A DNA stretch of 6,014 nt, taken from contig CALGOH010000276.1 in the NCBI GenBank assembly GCA_937957985.1, positions 1-6,014 on the forward strand. Direction: 5' to 3'. The notes below the pieces were generated by a model, which saw only the letters and a list, made by a program, of their open reading frames with translations, was not told the DNA's origin and ran no database searches. The position numbers were made by a program, and so were the translations under genes. Within the stretch, counting starts at the first letter, position 1. The number at the start of each line of letters is the position of its first letter. Below are positions 1 to 4,969 of this stretch, piece by piece. Origin of the DNA: an uncultured Verrucomicrobiae bacterium. GTDB taxonomy: Bacteria; Verrucomicrobiota; Verrucomicrobiia; Verrucomicrobiales; Akkermansiaceae.

Positions 1-202
1 CCAGCTCGACGCCGTGGCGGGAGCCGAAGCACTCCCGGCTCAGCTCCAGAAGACTCGTCACGCCAGGACCGGATTCCGTGGCCGAGGCCGTTTGGAGAAT
101 CTGGCGGGCGTAGCCTTCAAGCGAAATTCCCGCCTTGGCCGCCCGCACGCGAAGTTCTTCCTTCACCGATTCGGGCAGGTCGCGGATGGTGATGCTGGCC
201 AT
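1..202 (-). CDS. FitA/VapB-like ribbon-helix-helix antitoxin (partial, C-terminus beyond left edge)
   Basis: The first 67 codons of a minus-strand gene are visible, starting MASITIRDLPESVKEELRVR. A short beta-strand (residues 2-6, ASITI), a DLPE turn and two helices (about 11-22 and 27-38) match the ribbon-helix-helix DNA-binding domain of FitA/VapB-type antitoxins. The following stretch, LLELSRECFGSRHGVEL at 51-67, resembles the toxin-wrapping tail of VapB proteins. Such antitoxins neutralise a PIN-domain RNase (VapC/FitB) and repress their own operon. The toxin gene would be expected next, beyond base 1, and is not seen. The ATG start is preceded by GGGAG at short spacing. The gene lies 76 bp downstream of prfA on the same strand, with a palindrome in the gap. 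Family assignment is fairly sure from the N-terminus; presence of a toxin is inference. Confidence 0.8.
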   Translation of the reverse strand, partial: MASITIRDLPESVKEELRVRAAKAGISLEGYARQILQTASATESGPGVTSLLELSRECFGSRHGVEL

Positions 203-237
203 GATCTCCCGCGAGTCTTAGCCCGGCAGCGCAGTGG

Positions 238-256
238 TTGCAATCAATGATTTCAA
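238..256 (-). promoter_or_regulatory. Near-perfect 19-bp palindrome, candidate antitoxin operator
   Basis: On the minus strand the sequence TTGAAATCATTGATTGCAA has two 9-bp arms around one central base, with 8 of 9 positions complementary. It ends 35 bp before the antitoxin start. Ribbon-helix-helix antitoxins bind such palindromes to repress their own operons, so this is a plausible operator. A weak promoter, TTGCAA then 17 bp then TAAGAC (minus strand, 243 to 215), would overlap it at the -35 box. The palindrome is seen; operator and promoter function are inferred. Confidence 0.4.
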
Positions 257-278
257 ACAGCGGGAAAGGTCTCCACAA

Positions 279-1355
279 TCAACCCGCTCCGGCCTCCGCC
301 AGTCGTTCGCCCATTTCCGCCCGCTGGAGGGCATCGGTCAGTTCGCCGAGCGCGCCGTCGAGGATGCCGTCGAGGTTGTGGGTCGTCAGTCCGATGCGAT
401 GGTCGGTGATGCGGCTCTGGGGAAAATTGTAGGTGCGGATCTTCTCCGAGCGATCGCCGGAACCGATCAGCTTGCGGCGGGCTGCGGAGTACTTCTCCTG
501 TTCCTCCCGCTGCCTCTGCTCGTAGAGCCGGCTGCGCAGGATCTGCAACGCCCGCTCCTTGTTCTGGCCCTGGGAGCGGCCGTCCTCGCAGCGGACCATG
601 ATGCCGGTCGGCAGGTGGAAGACCTGGACGGCGGATTCGGTCCGGTTGACGTGCTGGCCGCCGGCTCCGCCGGCACGGCAGACCTCGATCCGGAGATCGT
701 CGGGACGAAGCTCGACGTCGACCTCCTCGGCCTCGGGAAGGACCGCGACGGTCACCGTGGAGGTGTGGATCCGGCCCTGCGTCTCGGTGGCCGGCACCCG
801 CTGGACGCGATGGACGCCGCTTTCATACTTGAGAAACCGGAAGACCTCCTCGCCGGTGACCCGCAACGCGACTTCCTTGAAGCCGCCGACTTCGGACGGG
901 CTGCTGCCGAGATGTTCGGCCTTCCAGCCGCGGTTCTCGGCGTAGCGTGGGTACCTCCGCATGAGTTCGGCTGCGAAGAGCGAGGCCTCGTCACCGCCGG
1001 CGCCGGCGCGGATCTCGATGATCGCGTCGCGGTCCTCATCGGGATCGGCCGGCAGCAGGGCATATTGCAGTTTTTCCTCCAGCTCGGGAATGCGGGCCTC
1101 CAGCTCGGGAATCTCCTCCCTGGCCAGCGCCGCGAGCTCCTCATCCTCGCCGCGGGCGACCTCCTCGTTGTCGGCGAGCTGGGAGCGCACGCGGTCGAGC
1201 TCGTCCCACAGGTCGAGCGACTCCTTGACCCGCCGGTGCTCGCGCATGACGTCGCCGGCGCGCTTCGCATCGGCGAACAGCGAAGGGTCCTCGATGGCCT
1301 CGGACAGCTCGGCGAAGCGGCGTCGGCGTTGGTCGATGAGGGCGGCGAAATCCAT
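279..1355 (-). CDS. prfA: Peptide chain release factor 1 (RF1)
   Basis: This 358-residue protein recognises UAA and UAG stop codons in the ribosomal A site and triggers hydrolysis of peptidyl-tRNA. The helical N-terminal domain covers about 1-100. The stop-codon reading motif is PAT at 188-190, in HRVQRVPATETQGRIHTS; this PxT type marks RF1, whereas RF2 has SPF. The catalytic GGQ is at 232-234 within RAGGAGGQHVNRTES. Length matches the usual 360 or so. The ATG at 1355 is chosen because the protein then begins MDFAALIDQ as family members do; the reading frame stays open upstream to 1547, but that part is low-complexity and non-homologous. No clear Shine-Dalgarno sequence precedes the start. 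It follows rpsP on the same strand after 107 bp. The GGQ methyltransferase gene prmC, often next to prfA, is not in the window. Confidence 0.97.
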   Translation of the reverse strand: MDFAALIDQRRRRFAELSEAIEDPSLFADAKRAGDVMREHRRVKESLDLWDELDRVRSQLADNEEVARGEDEELAALAREEIPELEARIPELEEKLQYALLPADPDEDRDAIIEIRAGAGGDEASLFAAELMRRYPRYAENRGWKAEHLGSSPSEVGGFKEVALRVTGEEVFRFLKYESGVHRVQRVPATETQGRIHTSTVTVAVLPEAEEVDVELRPDDLRIEVCRAGGAGGQHVNRTESAVQVFHLPTGIMVRCEDGRSQGQNKERALQILRSRLYEQRQREEQEKYSAARRKLIGSGDRSEKIRTYNFPQSRITDHRIGLTTHNLDGILDGALGELTDALQRAEMGERLAEAGAG

Positions 1356-1400
1356 CGGCGGGCGGAGCTTGTGGGGGGACGGCGCGAGCCGCAATCCCGG

Positions 1401-1439
1401 AAAAGCAAACGGCCGCGGACCCGGGTGGGGGCGCGGCCG
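1401..1439 (-). terminator. Intrinsic terminator or attenuator between rpsP and prfA
   Basis: Read on the minus strand, an 8-bp fully GC stem (1432-1439 pairing with 1410-1417) with a 14-base loop is followed directly by TTTGCTTTT (1409-1401). It begins 24 bp past the rpsP stop codon and ends 45 bp before the prfA start. The T run is interrupted, so termination may be partial, letting some rpsP transcripts continue into prfA. Confidence 0.6.
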
Positions 1440-1462
1440 CAGGAAAAACCAGCGATGCCGGA

Positions 1463-1717
1463 TCAGGCCTCGGCCTTGGCGGCGGTGCGGGCCTTGCGGA
1501 TGATGCTGGCGACGGTCTCGGAGGGCTTGGCCCCGACCTTCAGCCACTTGTCGGCCTTCTCGAGGTCGATGGTGTAGTTCTCACCCTCCTGCATCGGATC
1601 GTAGGTGCCGACCTGCTCGATGTAGCGACCGTCGCGACGCTTGCGGCTGTCGACGGCGACGATCTTGTAATAGGGACGGTCCTTGGAGCCCTTGCGGTTG
1701 AGACGGAGAGAAACCAT
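1463..1717 (-). CDS. rpsP: 30S ribosomal protein S16
   Basis: This 84-residue protein is a structural component of the small ribosomal subunit. It shows the family signature from its first residues, MVSLRLNRKGSKDRPYYKIV, followed by AVDSRKRRDGRYIEQVGTYDP (21-41) and the C-terminal KWLKVGAKPSETV (57-69). Length equals that of bacterial S16 (about 80-90). The ATG at 1717 gives the conserved N-terminus; the open frame extends further upstream to 2020 but without homology and across a likely promoter. No good Shine-Dalgarno sequence is seen before it. In many bacteria rpsP leads the rimM-trmD-rplS operon; here a hairpin and then prfA follow instead. Identification is secure. Confidence 0.97.
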   Translation of the reverse strand: MVSLRLNRKGSKDRPYYKIVAVDSRKRRDGRYIEQVGTYDPMQEGENYTIDLEKADKWLKVGAKPSETVASIIRKARTAAKAEA

Positions 1718-1738
1718 GATCGGATGAAGATTCGGTCG

Positions 1739-1760
1739 GCCCGCCGGAATGCGGGCGGGC
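1739..1760 (-). other. GC-rich hairpin in the rpsP leader
   Basis: Seven-base perfect arms, GCCCGCC (1739-1745) and GGCGGGC (1754-1760), enclose an 8-base loop. The structure would lie in the 5' untranslated part of the rpsP mRNA, 21 bp before the start codon, if the promoter called just upstream is used. No T run follows on either strand, so it does not look like a terminator. A role in rpsP control is possible but unsupported. Confidence 0.4.
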
Positions 1761-1764
1761 GCGG

Positions 1765-1793
1765 AAAATGCACGGGAGCCCGGGCGTTGCCAA
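1765..1793 (-). promoter_or_regulatory. Possible sigma70-type promoter for rpsP
   Basis: On the minus strand a -35-like TTGGCA (1793-1788) and a -10-like CATTTT (1770-1765) are separated by exactly 17 bp. The -10 box matches the consensus at only three of six positions. Position, about 50 bp before the rpsP start in a divergent intergenic region, supports it. Confidence 0.3.
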
Positions 1794-1868
1794 GCAGAAT
1801 CCTCAGAAAATTGGGGCTTTCGGGCCGCCGTTCGGATCGGTGGCCTGCCGGGCCGGATGGGATTGGCT

Positions 1869-1897
1869 TTGACCCGGAAATCCGGCCTTCCTAGCTT
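1869..1897 (+). promoter_or_regulatory. Possible promoter for the TPM gene cluster, with very short leader
   Basis: TTGACC (1869-1874, five of six consensus bases) is followed after 17 bp by TAGCTT (1892-1897, three of six). Transcription would start about 1904, only a couple of bases before the ATG at 1906, implying a leaderless or near-leaderless mRNA. No Shine-Dalgarno sequence is needed in that case, and none is clear; only GGG precedes the ATG. Confidence 0.35.
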
Positions 1898-1905
1898 CGA
1901 TCGGG

Positions 1906-2469
1906 ATGATGAAGTGTCCGAGCTGCCTGCAAGCGATCCACCGCGGTGCCTCGGCCTGTCCCCATTGTGGTTTCGATCTTGCCGGGGCGGACCGGCGATT
2001 TGGAACCGAAGGGCCGGCATGCGAGTTGCTGAACGACCGGGCCGGGCTGATCCGGAGCATGGACCGCAAGCGCCTGACGCGCATGCTCACGGGCTTTCTC
2101 GCCCGCTTTCCGCAGCTCGCCTTCGCCGTGCATACCGGCAGCGGCGCCGGCAAGGATCTCCGCGAATTCGCCTTCTGGCTCATCAACCGGGGCCGCTTCG
2201 TGGATCTTCCGGATGACCGCAGCCCGTCGGGCATCGTTCTGCTGGCGATCGACGCGGATGCCCACGCGGCGACGCTTTGCTGGGGATACCTCATCGACGA
2301 GCATCTCAGCGAGGCCGACACGTTTCAGATCCTCAGCCGTGCCCACGCCTACTGGGTCGAGGAACGCTACGGGGAAGGGATCGAGCGGGTGATCGAGCAA
2401 CTGGTGCTGGTGCTGATCCGCCGCGCGCGGCGGGCCCGCCGTCTTGAACGGAGGGGAGGTCGCGCATGA
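1906..2469 (+). CDS. Zinc-ribbon and TPM-domain protein
   Basis: This 187-residue protein begins with a zinc ribbon of the form CxxC-10-CxxC (Cys4, Cys7, Cys18, Cys21). A TPM-like domain (DUF477/YgcG/TLP18.3 family) follows from about residue 41 (LLNDRAGLI) to 168, including the strand GIVLLAIDADAH (109-120) and the closing helix with YGEGIERVIEQL (155-166). There is no signal peptide. The C-terminus is strongly basic, with nine Arg in the last 16 residues, after a short hydrophobic run LVLVLI. It is probably cytoplasmic, perhaps membrane-associated. Biochemical activity is unknown; TPM proteins have been linked to membrane-complex repair and to phosphatase activity in plants. A second ATG at 1909 is equally possible as the start. 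The gene overlaps the next TPM gene by 4 bp (ATGA), suggesting linked function. Confidence 0.8.
   Translation: MMKCPSCLQAIHRGASACPHCGFDLAGADRRFGTEGPACELLNDRAGLIRSMDRKRLTRMLTGFLARFPQLAFAVHTGSGAGKDLREFAFWLINRGRFVDLPDDRSPSGIVLLAIDADAHAATLCWGYLIDEHLSEADTFQILSRAHAYWVEERYGEGIERVIEQLVLVLIRRARRARRLERRGGRA
2455..2460 (+). promoter_or_regulatory. Strong Shine-Dalgarno site for the second TPM gene
   Basis: GGAGGT lies five bases before the ATG at 2466 and inside the end of the upstream gene. It fixes the start of the downstream gene and stands out because most other genes in the window lack a clear ribosome binding site. It supports translational coupling of the two TPM genes. Confidence 0.75.
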
Positions 2470-3320
2470 GGGCGTTCACGCTGGCCGGATGGATCGCGAT
2501 GCTCGCGGTGCCGCTCGTCGCCCAGGACGACCCGACCGTCCCGGACAAGCATCTCGAGCGCTACTTCGGAAAGAAGCCGGACACCTTCCTGGTCGATCCC
2601 CAGGGCCTGCTTTCCGGCGAACAGCGCCGGGAGCGTGAGCAGTTCCTCGCCTACCATTCGAAGGACTCCGAGATCGATTTCCAGGTGCTGCTTTTCGGAG
2701 AAGGCCAGCAGGTTCCCGGTGACGTGCGGGTGGAGGAGCTTGGCGAGCGCTTTTACGATGACGGCAAGCCATGCCTTCTCGCCCTGTATTTTCTCGGGGA
2801 ACCCGAGCGTGTCCGCCTTATCCTCAGTCCCCAGATCGCGGACGTGGTGAGCGTGGCGGAACTCGCGCGTCTGCGGCAGCAGGCGGTGCGCGCCGCCGAA
2901 GCCAGAACGGTGGCGGAAGAGCAGTTGGAGGATTTCTGCATCCAACTGGCGATCGGGATTTTCTGGATCGAACGGGAGGCCGGACTGGGCGGCGGTCCGG
3001 ACACGGCCGGGCCCGGCGAGGAGAATCCGGTCGTGCCGCCGGAATCGAAGGACCGCCCGGCGATGGCGAAGCGGTGGAAGGCATGGGCCGCCGAGTGGGG
3101 AGTGCCGGCCGGGGTGATCGGCGGCGGCGTGCTGGCGGCGATCCTCTTGCGCTGGATCCTGCGCAGGCGCGCCCGCCATCGTTTTCCGGACAGACTGCCG
3201 ACGCCGAGACTCGGGGGTGAACACGGCGCCGGCATCGGGGCGTTGATCGAATTTCGCAGCAGCACCCGTTCACCCACCCACCAGAAGGGCGAGCCGGATG
3301 ATTCCCTGGGTGGCTTGTGA
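2466..3320 (+). CDS. Secreted TPM-domain protein with C-terminal membrane anchor
   Basis: This 284-residue protein has an N-terminal Sec signal peptide (hydrophobic core about 5-18, likely cleavage after LVA at 19). An extracytoplasmic TPM domain covers about 41-172, opening with FLVDPQGLLSGEQ and containing the strand pair CLLALYF...ERVRLIL (103-120). A Pro/Gly/Glu-rich linker (about 175-197) leads to one membrane segment at about 213-232 (VPAGVIGGGVLAAILLRWIL), followed by RRRAR. That gives a type I topology with a cytoplasmic tail of about 50 residues. The tail holds FPDRLPTPRLGGEHGAGIGA (240-259), a Pro/Gly motif that I recall from PVC-group TPM proteins. The start is fixed by a strong GGAGGT and a 4-bp overlap with the zinc-ribbon TPM gene. 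The function is unknown; an envelope role is inferred from topology. Confidence 0.8.
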   Translation: MRAFTLAGWIAMLAVPLVAQDDPTVPDKHLERYFGKKPDTFLVDPQGLLSGEQRREREQFLAYHSKDSEIDFQVLLFGEGQQVPGDVRVEELGERFYDDGKPCLLALYFLGEPERVRLILSPQIADVVSVAELARLRQQAVRAAEARTVAEEQLEDFCIQLAIGIFWIEREAGLGGGPDTAGPGEENPVVPPESKDRPAMAKRWKAWAAEWGVPAGVIGGGVLAAILLRWILRRRARHRFPDRLPTPRLGGEHGAGIGALIEFRSSTRSPTHQKGEPDDSLGGL

Positions 3321-3346
3321 TCGCAGCTCATCTGATCCGAAGCAAG

Positions 3347-3928
3347 ATGCGGGACTGGGAAGATCACTGGCAACGGGGCGAAACCCCATGGGAGAAGGGC
3401 GGACCCGCGCCCCCGCTGCTGGAGTATCTGGAGGAGTGGGACAATGGATCGATCACCGGCAGCACGATCCTCGTACCGGGTTGCGGCTCCGGCCACGACG
3501 TGCGCGCCCTCGCCGCCGCCGGCGCCCGGGTGACGGGGCTGGACATCGCTCCAACGGCGATCGAACTCGCCGGATCGATCCCACGGGTGAACGGTGAGCG
3601 CTACCGGCAGGGGTCATTCTTCGAATGGCGGGACGAGGCCTACGACGCGATCTGGGAGCATACCTGCTTCTGTGCGATCGACCCGTCCGACCGCGACCGT
3701 TACGCGGCCGCGGCCGCCCGTCTGGTCAAGCCCGGCGGGCGCCTGATCGGCGTGTTCTATCTGGATCCCGACCACGACGAGGACGGGCCTCCTTTCGGCG
3801 CCACCCGTGATGAAATTTCGAGACACCTCGCACCGTCATTCTCGCTGGTGAGGGAGAAGGTGCCGCAGCGCTCGTTCCCGACCCGAGAAGGGCGCGAGTG
3901 GCTGGTTGAATTCCGGCGGCTGGCGTGA
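3347..3928 (+). CDS. TPMT/HOL-family SAM-dependent methyltransferase
   Basis: This 193-residue cytosolic enzyme belongs to the thiopurine S-methyltransferase superfamily, which also holds plant HOL halide/thiol methyltransferases. It is predicted to move a methyl group from S-adenosylmethionine to a small thiol, halide or related acceptor. Seen are the family N-terminus WEDHWQRGETPWEKG (4-18), SAM motif I VPGCGSGHD (43-51), the ribose-binding acidic residue in GLDIAP (Asp66), the block YDAIWEHTCFCAIDP (99-113), the KPGGRLI strand (128-134) and the terminal SFPTREGREWL (176-186). The ATG at 3347 gives the usual short N-terminus. A GTG at 3317, overlapping the previous stop, would add ten residues and couple translation. 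The ATG is 26 bp past the previous stop codon. The substrate cannot be told from sequence. Confidence 0.88.
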   Translation: MRDWEDHWQRGETPWEKGGPAPPLLEYLEEWDNGSITGSTILVPGCGSGHDVRALAAAGARVTGLDIAPTAIELAGSIPRVNGERYRQGSFFEWRDEAYDAIWEHTCFCAIDPSDRDRYAAAAARLVKPGGRLIGVFYLDPDHDEDGPPFGATRDEISRHLAPSFSLVREKVPQRSFPTREGREWLVEFRRLA

Positions 3929-3941
3929 TGCGACCGCGGGG

Positions 3942-3968
3942 TTGCGAAGCGCCGATCCCGCAGATAAG
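3942..3968 (+). promoter_or_regulatory. Possible promoter for the protease pair
   Basis: TTGCGA (3942-3947) and GATAAG (3963-3968) are spaced by 15 bp, shorter than ideal; each matches the consensus at four of six positions. They lie in the 57-bp gap after the methyltransferase gene, the longest gap in the plus-strand cluster. Transcription would start about ten bases before the ATG at 3986. If real, the two protease genes can be expressed apart from the TPM genes. Confidence 0.3.
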
Positions 3969-3985
3969 CTCCGACATTGGAAAAC

Positions 3986-4969
3986 ATGAAGATCCGCTCC
4001 CTGTCCTGGCTGGCCGCGCTCCTCGGCGCGTTGCCCCTGTGGGCGGAGCGTCCGGCGATCAATGACCAGAAGGCGCCCGCCGGTCGGAAGGATCTGGAGC
4101 AGATCCAGAGCCTCCTGCATGCGGCGCTGCCGAAGGCGAGGGCCGCCACCGTCTGCATCGAGCTCGACCAGGGATCCGGCAGCGGCGTGGTGGTGAGCGA
4201 GGACGGACTGATCCTGACCGCCGCCCACGTGACCGGCGGGGTGGGGCGTGAGTTCACGGTGCGTTTCGAAGACGGCCGCAAGGTGAAGGCCGAATCGCTG
4301 GGCCTCAACTCCGAGACCGACGCCGCCATCGCGAAGATCGTCGATGAGGGCAGCTATCCTTTCGTGCCGATCGACCGCGACGACAGCACCCGTCTGGGCG
4401 ACTGGGTGTTTTCACTCGGTCATTCCGGGGGATTCGACAAGCGCCGCGGCAGCGTCGTGCGGCTGGGCCGGCTGGTCCGGATGGCTGATTCGACCTACCA
4501 GTCCGACTGCAACCTCATCGGTGGCGACTCGGGCGGACCGCTCTTCGATCTCGGCGGGCGGCTGATCGGCATCCACTCGCGGGTCGGCCAGCGCCTGCCG
4601 GAGAACATGCACGTCCCGATGAGCGAGTATCTCGCGAACTGGGATGAGCTGACCGGCGGTGAATTCATGGGCGAGGGCCCCTTCGCCAAGAAACCCGAGA
4701 AGGGGAAGGGCTTCCTCGGCCTGCTGGCCGAGGCGCACGACGGCGAGGGACGCAAGGCCCAGCGCGTCCGCCCCGAGCCGCCGGCCGAGGCCGCGGGGAT
4801 CAAGCCCGGCGACCTGCTGCTGAAAATGGACGGCCACGAACTGTCGGAGTTCGACGACCTGAAGGATCTTCTCAAGGAGAAGGCGCCCGAGGACGAGGTG
4901 ACCTTTGAGATGCTCCGCGACGGCGAACCCGAAACCCTCACCCTACGCCTTGGCGATCGTGACAGCTAG
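3986..4969 (+). CDS. Secreted HtrA-like serine protease with one PDZ domain
   Basis: This 327-residue protein is an S1C (HtrA/DegP) family endopeptidase, predicted to cut misfolded or damaged proteins in the periplasm. A Sec signal peptide covers 1-20 (cleavage after LWA). The trypsin-like domain, about 50-222, keeps the full triad: His81 in LTAAHV, Asp112 in SETDAAIAKI and Ser182 in GGDSGGPLFDLGG. One PDZ domain spans about 241-323, with the carboxylate-binding loop FLGLL (243-247) and the core AAGIKPGDLLLKMDG (269-283). It is shorter than DegP of E. coli, which has two PDZ domains, and is like DegS in having one. The ATG at 3986 gives a proper signal peptide; an in-frame TTG at 3977 is less likely. 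Its end overlaps the start of the following pseudoprotease by 11 bp. Confidence 0.9.
   Translation: MKIRSLSWLAALLGALPLWAERPAINDQKAPAGRKDLEQIQSLLHAALPKARAATVCIELDQGSGSGVVVSEDGLILTAAHVTGGVGREFTVRFEDGRKVKAESLGLNSETDAAIAKIVDEGSYPFVPIDRDDSTRLGDWVFSLGHSGGFDKRRGSVVRLGRLVRMADSTYQSDCNLIGGDSGGPLFDLGGRLIGIHSRVGQRLPENMHVPMSEYLANWDELTGGEFMGEGPFAKKPEKGKGFLGLLAEAHDGEGRKAQRVRPEPPAEAAGIKPGDLLLKMDGHELSEFDDLKDLLKEKAPEDEVTFEMLRDGEPETLTLRLGDRDS

Noticed and set aside
259..288. Hairpin AGCGGG/CCCGCT around the prfA stop codon, possible terminator
   Set aside because: Only six base pairs with an 18-base loop and a short GTTTG after it on the minus strand; too weak to call.
1356..1547. N-terminal extension of prfA by 64 codons
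   Set aside because: The extension is Arg/Pro-rich, crosses the terminator hairpin and overlaps rpsP in another frame; family length fits the start at 1355.
234..1577. Long plus-strand open frame of 447 codons
   Set aside because: It lies opposite prfA and the end of rpsP, both certain from motifs; its translation is a low-complexity Gly/Ala/Leu-rich shadow caused by high G+C.
1874..1885. Short inverted repeat CCGGA-AA-TCCGG
   Set aside because: Five-base arms with a two-base loop are likely by chance in GC-rich DNA, although it lies inside the candidate promoter spacer.
1718..2020. N-terminal extension of rpsP by about 100 codons
   Set aside because: No homology, overlaps the divergent gene and promoter region; S16 normally begins at the conserved MVSLRLxRxG.
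2367..3224. Minus-strand open frame of 285 codons
   Set aside because: Antisense to the TPM membrane protein, which has a signal peptide, TPM domain, membrane segment and strong ribosome binding site.
4905..4958. Earlier ATG start for the pseudoprotease
   Set aside because: It would add 18 residues before the signal peptide and overlap the upstream gene by 65 bp; the GTG at 4959 gives a standard signal peptide.
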